Positions 1 to 6,055 are shown, counted from the first letter of the stretch. The stretch: 52,335 nucleotides of DNA from Myxococcota bacterium (GCA_018813065.1 JAHJCH010000342.1:1-52335); one strand, 5' to 3'. The notes: generated by a model not told the origin, from the letters alone. Translations and numbers: made by a program.

Positions 1-67
1 CCCCCGCCTCGCCTGCGGCCCCCGCCTCGCCTGCGGCCCCCGCCTCGCCTGCGGCCCCCGCCTCGCC
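1..67. repeat. 18-bp tandem repeat in a lipoprotein gene
   Basis: A unit of 18 bases (CCCCCGCCTCGCCTGCGG on the plus strand) occurs three times from base 1 to 54, with a partial fourth copy to about 67. The left edge of the array is cut by the window. The unit keeps the reading frame of the minus-strand lipoprotein and encodes a six-residue Gly/Ala/Glu repeat. Copies are identical, suggesting recent expansion by slippage. Confidence 0.9.
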
Positions 68-148
68 GCCCGCGTCTGTGCCCTCCTCCTCGGAGTCACA
101 GGCCCAGGTGAGGCCGATGATCAGCCCTAAAAACCACGCTCGCGTCAA
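1..148 (-). CDS. Lipoprotein, N-terminal part only (runs off left edge)
   Basis: The frame reads from a TTG codon at 148 leftwards off the window. The TTG is chosen because AGGAGG lies six bases upstream (complement of 155-160) and no ATG is available. The protein begins MTRAWFLGLIIGLTWACDSE, a short signal peptide ending in a lipobox-like TWAC, so it should be lipid-anchored with the Cys as first mature residue. After an acidic stretch it enters a Gly/Ala/Glu repeat (period six residues, GEAGAA) encoded by an 18-bp tandem repeat. Low-complexity spacers of this kind often follow the lipid anchor and hold a folded domain off the membrane. The functional domain lies outside the window, so no function can be given. 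Confidence 0.7.
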   Translation of the reverse strand, partial: MTRAWFLGLIIGLTWACDSEEEGTDAGGEAGAAGEAGAAGEAGAAGEAG

Positions 149-358
149 AGCACACCTCCTCCATTTGGGGCCTTGGTTGCATCACGAGGTGGGAGAATCA
201 AGGGCTTTGTGTTGGGGACGCGTTTTTGGAGCGTGAGGGGCGAGGTTATGGGGGGCGGGTGAAAAAATTACGCGTGGTTTTTGGCTTATTTTATCATATG
301 TTACCCATGAAAGCGGGGGCCGCGCGGCGCAAAAAAAGATAAGCAGCGAAAAAAAAAC

Positions 359-388
359 TTGAAGCGCTGCCGAGCACTCCGTTAGCAA
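359..388 (+). promoter_or_regulatory. Candidate sigma-70 promoter upstream of a structured RNA
   Basis: TTGAAG (359-364) and TAGCAA (383-388) are separated by 18 bases, a weak but plausible -35/-10 pair. It would start a transcript near 395 that ends at the intrinsic terminator at 634. The stretch 149-358 before it holds no gene I can support. It is A/T-rich near 270-360 and must contain the promoter of the leftward lipoprotein gene. Confidence 0.35.
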
Positions 389-394
389 TCATCA

Positions 395-634
395 CGCTTA
401 AAACAAAGCTGTATTGAAGGAGATCATGTGCTTCAAGCTGGATACATCACCAAAAGAGATCGCCTGCGCCCCGCGCAAGCGTCCTCGCTGATGGTGTGTT
501 CAAATGAAGCCGCACGTCTGCCCCTGCGTTTAAGCCCATTCGCAGGGAGAGGCGTTATGCCCGGTTCATAGCTCAAAAACCCTTCCTAGGGTGAGCATGA
601 GCCGGGGCCTCCCAAGGAACCCGGCTTTTTTTTT
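395..634 (+). ncRNA. Candidate structured non-coding RNA or leader
   Basis: No convincing reading frame covers this stretch, but it is full of inverted repeats and ends in a strong terminator. Visible helices: CTTCA (430-434) with TGAAG; a 7-bp hairpin CCCTGCG (522-528) with CGCAGGG (541-547); and a nested hairpin CCCGGT-TCAT-GCTC-ACCCT closed by AGGGT-GAGC-ATGA-GCCGGG (about 560-606). The last of these uses the same GCCGGG bases as the left arm of the terminator, so the two structures exclude each other, as in an attenuator. I see no hallmark of RNase P RNA, tmRNA, SRP RNA or a known riboswitch. It could be an independent small RNA or a leader that controls read-through into the tRNA-like array. 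Ends are approximate. Confidence 0.45.
600..634 (+). terminator. Rho-independent terminator
   Basis: A 7-bp perfect stem AGCCGGG (600-606) with CCCGGCT (620-626), a 13-base loop, and a run of nine T (626-634). It lies between the candidate structured RNA and the first tRNA-like RNA. Confidence 0.85.
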
Positions 635-680
635 AAGCAGCCAAGCTCTTTGAAATTTTGAAAGAGAATCTTCACATCGT

Positions 681-813
681 GGGGGAGTTGCCTAATGGAA
701 AAGGCACTGATTTTCGGAATCAGCTTTACGCAACCGCTCGTACACTCGATCGCCGCAGGGTGATCAACCGCATGAGCATACACGCTATTCAGGTTCGAAT
801 CCTGACTCCTCCA
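681..813 (+). ncRNA. Type A tRNA-like RNA 1 (variable-region insertion, anticodon UCG)
   Basis: A cloverleaf is visible: acceptor GGGGGAG (681-687) with CTCCTCC (806-812), D arm with GCC/GGC, anticodon stem CTGAT (707-711) with ATCAG (719-723), loop TTTCGGA with TCG at 714-716, and T arm TCAGG-TTCGAAT-CCTGA (789-805). The discriminator is A813 and no CCA is encoded. Between anticodon and T stems sit 65 bases instead of the usual 4-24. This insert has an outer helix GCTC (736-739)/GAGC (774-777) and an inner hairpin GATCGCC-GCAG-GGTGATC (748-765). Between them lie CACTC (743-747) and AACCG (766-770), the internal loop seen in the neighbouring Y-like RNAs. It ends one base before RNA B1, so the pair is probably cut from one transcript. 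Probably not an ordinary translating tRNA; a Ro60 ligand is inferred. Confidence 0.8.
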
Positions 814-814
814 C

Positions 815-939
815 TAAAGCGCGTAACTGAAAATACTTACATGCGTAGCTCACTCTGGTAGAGCATTAGCTTTGGGAGCTAAGGGTTGCTGGTTCGATTC
901 CAGTCGCAAAAATTAACGTATTTTCTCTCACGCGCTTTA
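815..939 (+). ncRNA. Type B Y RNA-like RNA 1 with tRNA-like domain
   Basis: The ends pair over 10 bp (815-824 with 930-939). After an internal loop AACT/TCTC a second 8-bp helix follows, GAAAATAC (829-836) with GTATTTTC (918-925). It leads to a tRNA-like domain with only a 4-bp acceptor, TGCG (842-845)/CGCA (905-908), a 4-bp D stem GCTC/GAGC, anticodon stem TTAGC/GCTAA with loop TTTGGGA (TGG at 873-875), and T arm GCTGG-TTCGATT-CCAGT (888-904). The tRNA fold is internal to the RNA, so it has no free 3' acceptor end and cannot be charged. This is the plan of YrlA-type bacterial Y RNAs: a Ro60-binding stem carrying a tRNA mimic. A T-rich stretch follows the stem (936-945). Confidence 0.82.
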
Positions 940-947
940 TTTTTCAT

Positions 948-1081
948 GGAGGAGTGGCCTAATGGTAAAGGCACTGATTTGCAATATCAGCTTTATGCAC
1001 CTGCTCTCGCGCTCGATCACCGCAGGGTGATCAACTGAGATGAGCATACACGCTCTCCAGGTTCGAATCCTGGCTCCTCCA
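948..1081 (+). ncRNA. Type A tRNA-like RNA 2 (variable-region insertion, anticodon GCA)
   Basis: Acceptor GGAGGAG (948-954) pairs perfectly with CTCCTCC (1074-1080), and A1081 is the discriminator with no CCA. Anticodon stem CTGAT (974-978)/ATCAG (986-990) holds loop TTGCAAT with GCA at 981-983. The T arm is CCAGG-TTCGAAT-CCTGG (1057-1073). The 66-base variable insert has helix TGCTC (1002-1006)/GAGCA (1042-1046), internal loop strands CGCTC (1010-1014) and AACTG (1033-1037), and a perfect 7-bp hairpin GATCACC-GCAG-GGTGATC (1015-1032). It is about 75% identical to RNA A1, with paired changes in the helices. B2 begins one base after the discriminator. Confidence 0.82.
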
Positions 1082-1082
1082 C

Positions 1083-1203
1083 AAGAGCACATAACCGATG
1101 GTACTTACACGCAAAGTCTAATGGTTGGACGTTAGCCTCTCAAGCTAAAGTTGTCGGTTCGATTCCGGCTGCAATACCCAAGTATCACCTCTCATGTGCT
1201 CTT
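1083..1203 (+). ncRNA. Type B Y RNA-like RNA 2 with tRNA-like domain
   Basis: The terminal 10-bp helix (1083-1092 with 1194-1203, AAGAGCACAT/ATGTGCTCTT) has a sequence unrelated to those of B1 and B3 but identical length. Internal loop AACCG (1093-1097) opposite CTCTC (1189-1193), then an inner 8-bp helix TGGTACTT (1099-1106)/AAGTATCA (1180-1187). The tRNA-like domain has a 3-bp acceptor GCA/TGC (1111-1113, 1170-1172), D stem GTCT/GGAC, anticodon stem TTAGC/GCTAA with loop CTCTCAA (CTC at 1139-1141), and T arm GTCGG-TTCGATT-CCGGC (1153-1169). The truncated acceptor continues through a bulged junction into the Y-like stem, so this RNA cannot act as an amino-acid acceptor. Confidence 0.82.
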
Positions 1204-1215
1204 CTTTTCATCTAT

Positions 1216-1348
1216 CGGGGAGTGGCCAAATTGGTAAAGGCGCTGATCTTGAGAATCAGTTGATCACCCGCTTTCGCTCTCAAACGCCGCAGGGCGTTTT
1301 ATCGCGTTAAGCATACAAGCTCTCCAGGTTCGAATCCTGGCTCCCCGA
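1216..1348 (+). ncRNA. Type A tRNA-like RNA 3 (variable-region insertion, anticodon UGA)
   Basis: Acceptor CGGGGAG (1216-1222) pairs perfectly with CTCCCCG (1341-1347); discriminator A1348, no CCA. Anticodon stem CTGAT (1243-1247)/ATCAG (1255-1259), loop CTTGAGA with TGA at 1250-1252. T arm CCAGG-TTCGAAT-CCTGG (1324-1340). The insert differs in sequence from A1 and A2 but keeps the fold: outer helix GCTT (1270-1273)/AAGC (1309-1312), internal loop strands CTCTC (1277-1281) and TATCG (1300-1304), hairpin AAACGCC-GCAG-GGCGTTT (1282-1299). The change of all seven pairs around an unchanged GCAG loop is strong evidence that the hairpin is selected. Anticodon UGA would read Ser, and Ser tRNAs have long variable arms, so descent from a Ser tRNA is possible. 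Confidence 0.82.
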
Positions 1349-1380
1349 CTACAGATTCTCTCTCAAAATGCTTAGAAATG

Positions 1381-1503
1381 GCGCATGGACAACCGCTTAT
1401 GCTCACAAGCATAGCTCAACGGTAGAGCAACAGACTGAAACTCTGTATGTTGCGGGTTCAATCCCCGTTGCCTGAACAACAGCATAAGCTCTCGTCCATG
1501 CGC
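1381..1503 (+). ncRNA. Type B Y RNA-like RNA 3 with tRNA-like domain
   Basis: Terminal 10-bp helix GCGCATGGAC (1381-1390)/GTCCATGCGC (1494-1503), internal loop AACCG (1391-1395) opposite CTCTC (1489-1493), inner 8-bp helix CTTATGCT (1396-1403)/AGCATAAG (1481-1488). The tRNA-like domain has 3-bp acceptor GCA/TGC (1409-1411, 1469-1471), D stem GCTC/GAGC, anticodon stem ACAGA/TCTGT with loop CTGAAAC (GAA at 1437-1439), and T arm GCGGG-TTCAATC-CCCGT (1452-1468). Unlike the first two pairs it is separated from its type A partner by about 32 bases. The 111 bases between it and the Ro60-like gene show no clear promoter, so the protein may be made from the same transcript. Confidence 0.8.
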
Positions 1504-1614
1504 CTCTCTTTATCAACCCCACAACCATCGCCCTAGAACCCACGTCACTCTGCCTCAAACAACCGTGATGAGCGCCGCTCGCGCTCCACCTTGAGGCCAG
1601 AAAGGAGATCGACG

Positions 1615-3504
1615 ATGCAGCACGAGATGCAAGCGCGCCTAGAGGCCCTCGGCCCAGCGGAGCGGCTGCTCAAGATCCTCTCCAACTTTACGGATCACCT
1701 TGTCCACCACCGGCCCGGACTGATCACGCCCGATCCCAACAGCCCCATCGGGGTGAAGTGGGCGCCTGCGGCCTGGAAGGAGAAGGACGGCAAGCGCATC
1801 GTCTCCACCAAGGGGCGTGGGGGCCGCGTCATCGGCGTGCTCGGCGAGGACGGCGTCCACGTCTACTCCGAGGGCAAGGCCGTCGGCGCGCTGCGGCCCG
1901 CTGGCAAGGTCTTCCCCGAGGTGGCCGCCTACCTCTACAAGCAGATCGCCGAGATTTATCAGATGGATAATGAGCTGGCGGCCCGCTTCGCCTCTTGGGC
2001 CTTTGCGCGTGAGCATCGCGATCTTAAGGTCGTTTTGGCTGCGTTTATGCTCGTTCAGGAGCGCAAGGGTGATCCTATCGTCGAAGACGGTGAGGTTCTG
2101 TTCAATGATGAGGATTATCGGGAGGTGGGTGAGGCCATCTGCCTCGTGCGCGCCAAGCACGACCTTAACCCCAAGCTCCTCTTGCGCGTCGCCGAGGTCC
2201 TAGAGCTGCCCGAGATCGCCGCCATCAACCGCGAGCTGGGCTTTGGCCAGAGCACGCGCAGCCCGGCGATGGGCCGCTACCGCAAGACCGTGCGCCGCTG
2301 GCTGGCCTACCGCGAGGACAACCCCAAGATGCTTGAGGGCCTCGTGCGCGCGGGCTTCAAGGAGACGGTCAAGGCCCTGGCGCGCAAGGTCGGCTATCGC
2401 CCCAAGAGCGCGCGCTTCTTCGAGGTCCTGCGCTGGAAGCAGAAGCAGGCGCAGGATGGCCGCCGCCGCTTGGCCATCGGCGCCGCTGTCGCCGAGGCTG
2501 AGCGCTGGGATGATCTCGATGAGCGCGCCATCTGCGAGCGGATCATCAAGACCAAGCCCAACTACAAGCGCGTGGTGGGCCTGCTCCCCGTGGAGATCGG
2601 CCTGACCCGCGCGGTGATGGCCGCCTGCGTGGAGGCGGGTTCTCTCTCTGACGCGGATCTGATCATCCTGACGCCCACGCTGGAGGAGCTGGATCTGCTC
2701 AAGGTGCCCAGCGTCGAGCAGCGGTGGAAGAAGGCGCTGAGCAAGGCCCAGGATCGGCGCGCGGCCAACGTGGCCCGCAACGTCAAGTCCCAGGGCGCCC
2801 GTGAGCAGCTGCGCGACGCGGCGGACGTGGCCACGGCCAAGACCATGAGCGCCGTGACCGAGCACCTGCGCGTCTATGTGATGGTGGACAAGTCCAGCTC
2901 CATGCAGGGCGCCTTGGAGAAGGCCAAGGCGTACCTTACGCAGCTCTTGGTGGCCTTCCCGCTGGAGCGCCTGCACGTCTCGGTGTTCAACACGCTGGGC
3001 AAGGAGTTGAAGATCCGCGCGGCCAAGGGCGTGGCCGTGGAGCACGCCTTTAAGGGGCACGCGGCGGGGGGCGGCACCAGCTATGACGCGGGCGTCACCG
3101 CGCTGCGCCACCACAAGCCCAAGCCGGGCGAGGACGCGCTGTTTATCTTTGTCGGCGACGAGGAGGACTTCAGCGGGTACAAGCCGCTCTACAAGGCGGT
3201 GGTGGACTCGGGGATCGCGCCGGTGGCCTTTGGGCTGCTCAAGATCACCAGCAATGGCAAAGAGAACAACTACCACGTGGTCACGGAGACGGCCCAAGCC
3301 CTTAATATCCCTTGCTTTCCCATCAGCGAGGAGATGTTCCATGGCGATCCTTATGCCGCGCCGCGCATCCTGCGTGATCTGATCGCCTCGACCCCCGTCG
3401 GCGGCGGGGTGGCGCCCAGCAGCGCCAGCGCGCCGCCCTTGCTACAGGAGATCCTCAACACCGAGTTGCTGACGGCCCCAGCCTGGGTCAAGGTGGCCGG
3501 GTGA
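1615..3504 (+). CDS. rsr: Ro60-like RNA-binding protein (TROVE-type helical domain plus vWA)
   Basis: A 629-residue protein whose start is fixed by AAAGGAG (1601-1607) seven bases before ATG 1615. The first 400 or so residues are mostly helical and basic, fitting a divergent TROVE (HEAT-like ring) domain. The last third is a von Willebrand A domain with a full MIDAS: DKSSS (D425), Thr488 in GGGTS, and D515 in GDEED. Ro60 proteins are rings that bind Y RNAs on the outside and the 3' ends of misfolded RNAs in the central hole. In bacteria they act with exonucleases such as PNPase in RNA decay and rRNA maturation. I do not see textbook TROVE sequence motifs, so this is a divergent member. The six Y-like/tRNA-like RNAs directly upstream are the best support for the call. 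Overlaps the next gene by four bases. Confidence 0.78.
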   Translation: MQHEMQARLEALGPAERLLKILSNFTDHLVHHRPGLITPDPNSPIGVKWAPAAWKEKDGKRIVSTKGRGGRVIGVLGEDGVHVYSEGKAVGALRPAGKVFPEVAAYLYKQIAEIYQMDNELAARFASWAFAREHRDLKVVLAAFMLVQERKGDPIVEDGEVLFNDEDYREVGEAICLVRAKHDLNPKLLLRVAEVLELPEIAAINRELGFGQSTRSPAMGRYRKTVRRWLAYREDNPKMLEGLVRAGFKETVKALARKVGYRPKSARFFEVLRWKQKQAQDGRRRLAIGAAVAEAERWDDLDERAICERIIKTKPNYKRVVGLLPVEIGLTRAVMAACVEAGSLSDADLIILTPTLEELDLLKVPSVEQRWKKALSKAQDRRAANVARNVKSQGAREQLRDAADVATAKTMSAVTEHLRVYVMVDKSSSMQGALEKAKAYLTQLLVAFPLERLHVSVFNTLGKELKIRAAKGVAVEHAFKGHAAGGGTSYDAGVTALRHHKPKPGEDALFIFVGDEEDFSGYKPLYKAVVDSGIAPVAFGLLKITSNGKENNYHVVTETAQALNIPCFPISEEMFHGDPYAAPRILRDLIASTPVGGGVAPSSASAPPLLQEILNTELLTAPAWVKVAG

Positions 3505-4043
3505 GCGCCTGGGAGGCGCTGTTGGGCGGCGAGGCCCCTCATCAGGTGATGCCTTGGGTGGGCGGGCGGCGGCTGAGCGATGGGCGTCAAGCCTGGAAGC
3601 TCCAAGGCGCGCTGCCGCCCGCGCCGGGCTGGTATGCCTTCAAGCTCAGCGGGCGCCGCGCGCAGCTGATCGGCCCTGCCGAGGCGGATGTGGACTTTGA
3701 GGATGAGCATCCCAACGTGATTGGCTACCTGATCGGCGATCGCCTCGTGCCTGTGGACGCGCGGGTTGATCCTGATCCGGCGCGCTTGGTGAGCCAGAGT
3801 CGGCGTGTGTACCTCGTGGAGGGTCAGCCTGAGCGCTTCTCGCGGGTGATCACGGTGGCGCTGGGCGAGGCGCTGATCTTCTGCCGCGCCCTCTTCCCCG
3901 AGGGGCCGGAGCTGGACGTGCTCGCCGCCTATCAAGCGGGCGCCGACAGCGTGCGTGAGATCAAAGGCGTCACCCCCGCCCTGGAGCTGGCCTTCCGCGC
4001 CGCGCGCCACCTGGCGCCTGAGGAGAAGGCATCCCTTTATTGA
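3501..4043 (+). CDS. Unknown protein translationally coupled to the Ro60-like gene
   Basis: A 180-residue soluble protein starting with GTG 3501, which overlaps the stop of the Ro60-like gene (GTGA), so the two are almost certainly co-translated. It begins MSAWEALLGGEAPHQVMPWV and has no signal peptide, membrane segment or Cys-rich motif. The first 130 residues look like alternating beta-strands (GWYAFKLSGRRAQLIGP, NVIGYLIGDRLVP) and the last 40 are helical (ALELAFRAARHLAPEEKASLY). I do not recognise the family. Tight coupling suggests a stable partner or regulator of the Ro60-like protein. It overlaps the convergent gene on the other strand by seven bases. Confidence 0.85.
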   Translation: MSAWEALLGGEAPHQVMPWVGGRRLSDGRQAWKLQGALPPAPGWYAFKLSGRRAQLIGPAEADVDFEDEHPNVIGYLIGDRLVPVDARVDPDPARLVSQSRRVYLVEGQPERFSRVITVALGEALIFCRALFPEGPELDVLAAYQAGADSVREIKGVTPALELAFRAARHLAPEEKASLY

Positions 4044-5776
4044 CCTGGCGGGCTTCGGAAGCAGCGGGTGCCTACGTTGTCGTTGCGGTAGGAGGGGGCC
4101 GCGCCGGTGTGTCCAGCAGTCCGCAGAGAAGGGGCTGTGTTGTTAAAACCGCCGCCAGGAAACAAGTTGGCGCCAGAACTACAGCCCTCCGTCCACGCCC
4201 CCCCGTTGGTGGGGGCGCCATTATAGTCAGTGTGCCAACAGTCCTCGACCCACTCCCTGACATTGCCTGCCATATCCAGCGCCCCGACATAAGAAACCCC
4301 AGCTGGCTTACTACCTACGTCCCAAGTACGACCTTGACCGCAGCCATCCAATCCATCATTCATCACTGCGTACTCACACGAAGCTGGAGCATTTCCCCAG
4401 GGGTAGAGCCGATGTACAGGCCCAGAAGCGGCATTCTCCCACTCAGAGTGGCTACCCAATCGACCTCCCAACCAGTTACAGACTATAATGGCCTCATTCC
4501 AATCGATATTTACTTGCGGACGGGCCGTATCATCCTGATTTAAATCTACACAGGCTCCCGTGTCTTCGCAAGCTTGGTAAATCTCACTCGTTAGCTCATA
4601 TTTAGCCACAAAGTAGCCTTCGGCGAAGGTAACTTGATGCACAGGCCGATCATTTGGAGCGGAGTCTGCTTCTTCAATAGGCGCGCCCATCATAAATGAG
4701 CCAGGTGGCACCCAAATCCAAATATTATGCGCGCGCCAACCAGAAGGATCTACTGGGGTGTATTCGCAATGCGCTTGGGCGTTGCAAATAAAATTAAATC
4801 CAGTCATTTTGGGGCAAATTTTACCAGAGCATGCGCATTGACCTTCAGCATTGCAATCGCCTGAGCCACAGTCTCCACATTGAACAATTCCACCACAACC
4901 ATCATCACCCCATTCACCGCATTGACGCCCCAAATCAGCGCAGGTCATGGGCTGACAACATGCTCCTCCGAAACAAACACCTGAACTACAATCGCCACAT
5001 CGCGTAAATCCACCACAACCATCATCCCAATCCCCACACGCACGCCCCAGCTCAGCGCAGGTCTGAGGAACACAACAATCGCCAGACAAACACAGACCTA
5101 CGCGCCCTTCAGCGATGCAGCCAATCCCATCAACCACAGCCTCGCCCTCATCACAGACATGCGCGGCGCCATCACATGAACGCGCGCGACAACCGCCCAA
5201 AACGCTGGGATGACAATGCTCCAAACACCAAAGCCTTGACTCAAGAGCCTCGAACATACCCGGCGTGATCCCCTCGCCCGCTGGCCCCTGTGGCCCCATC
5301 GGCCCAGCCGGGCCAGGCTCACCGCGCGGCCCCTCCGGCCCCGCGATGCCTTGTTCGGTCAAGACGCGCAGCGCCGCATCAGACAGACTCTCCGCCTGCG
5401 CCGCGCGCAGCGCGTAGGGCGCACCGCCCAGACTCAAGCGCGGCAAACGCTCTGAGCCCTCGGCGTCAATGACCGTCAGCTCCAACCAGCGCGGCCCGCC
5501 TAACTCATCAATCGGTAAGGGGTTTTGCGCGCCAAGCACCAGCCTCACTTGGCCGTCATTCAGCGTCAACGCATGTCGCTCCGACCAGCCCCCCAGCGCC
5601 TCGCCGCCTTCCTCTGCGGCGAACAAGGCCAGCTCAAGCGTGATCTCGCCTTCAATGGGCTGCCCCCGCGCGTTCGTGAGCTGCCCCTCAAAGGGCAACT
5701 CCGCAGGGAGCGCCCAGACCCCCGTAACTGTGCTCAACAGCGCGCTTAAGCTCAGCGCCAGTGTGTACCCGCGCAT
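4037..5776 (-). CDS. Exported protein with collagen-like, Cys-rich and FGE-sulfatase (SUMF1) domains
   Basis: 579 residues; ATG 5776 is chosen for the AGGAGG just upstream (complement of cctcct near 5783). A signal peptide (MRGYTLALSLSALLSTVTGVWA) precedes a beta-rich domain to about residue 130. A short collagen-like run follows (GPEGPRGEPGPAGPMGPQGPAGE, written here in two parts: GPEGPRGEPGP and AGPMGPQGPAGE). Then come Cys-rich units with the repeated CADLGRQCGEWGDDGCGG pattern. The last 230 residues are a formylglycine-generating-enzyme fold: VPPGSFMMGAP, FAEGYFVAKYELTSEIY, YPWGN, MAGNVREWVEDCW and a C-terminal TRCFR. Most bacterial proteins of this fold outside sulfatase maturation have unknown, sometimes binding, roles. 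Two sulfatase-fold genes lie about 9 kb away but neither has the Cys/Ser consensus for maturation. Composition drops to AT-rich in the C-terminal two thirds. Confidence 0.85.
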   Translation of the reverse strand: MRGYTLALSLSALLSTVTGVWALPAELPFEGQLTNARGQPIEGEITLELALFAAEEGGEALGGWSERHALTLNDGQVRLVLGAQNPLPIDELGGPRWLELTVIDAEGSERLPRLSLGGAPYALRAAQAESLSDAALRVLTEQGIAGPEGPRGEPGPAGPMGPQGPAGEGITPGMFEALESRLWCLEHCHPSVLGGCRARSCDGAAHVCDEGEAVVDGIGCIAEGRVGLCLSGDCCVPQTCAELGRACGDWDDGCGGFTRCGDCSSGVCFGGACCQPMTCADLGRQCGEWGDDGCGGIVQCGDCGSGDCNAEGQCACSGKICPKMTGFNFICNAQAHCEYTPVDPSGWRAHNIWIWVPPGSFMMGAPIEEADSAPNDRPVHQVTFAEGYFVAKYELTSEIYQACEDTGACVDLNQDDTARPQVNIDWNEAIIVCNWLGGRLGSHSEWENAASGPVHRLYPWGNAPASCEYAVMNDGLDGCGQGRTWDVGSKPAGVSYVGALDMAGNVREWVEDCWHTDYNGAPTNGGAWTEGCSSGANLFPGGGFNNTAPSLRTAGHTGAAPSYRNDNVGTRCFRSPPGQ

Positions 5777-6055
5777 CTCGCCTCCTCTTGTGTGGCGCGG
5801 GCAGCGTATCGCGCGTCGGCGCTGAGCCCAAGCCATACGCTTTACGCTGAGCGTGTTTATCCCCAGGGCGGGCCAGCGCCTTATTCGAGGGCGGTGTTTA
5901 GGAACACAAAAAGATTGCCCCTCGCGGCGAAGGCGTTTAATTGACCTTGCGCTCCCGACTCGGCGAACCCCCTGGGTTCACCTCACTCACGGCCCTTGTC
6001 CGCAGCGCGGCCAAGATCATCGCGGGAGAAGCCCTCTACCCATGGGTCCGCCTCG
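5777..6055. other. Divergent intergenic region
   Basis: This 279-base stretch separates the minus-strand FGE-fold gene from the plus-strand MBOAT gene and must hold both promoters. A TTGACC (5941) could be a -35 on the plus strand, but I see no good -10 partner. A small inverted repeat GTGTT-TAGG-AACAC lies near 5891-5905. No gene or RNA can be supported here. Confidence 0.5.

Noticed and set aside
182..388. Short minus-strand open frame
   Set aside because: No ribosome site, mixed composition and A-run coding; it covers the likely promoter region of the upstream RNA.
658..861. Short plus-strand open frame across the first tRNA-like pair
   Set aside because: It runs through the paired helices of RNAs A1 and B1, has no ribosome site, and is explained by the RNA structures.
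681..1503. Ordinary tRNA genes or tRNA introns
   Set aside because: Three of the six lack a real acceptor stem, and the inserts of the others lie in the variable region, not the anticodon loop, with covarying structure and no splice-like or group I features.
2200..3342. Long minus-strand open frame opposite the Ro60-like gene
   Set aside because: Shadow of the GC-rich third positions of the plus-strand gene; its translation is low-complexity Leu/Ala/Gly/His with no domain.
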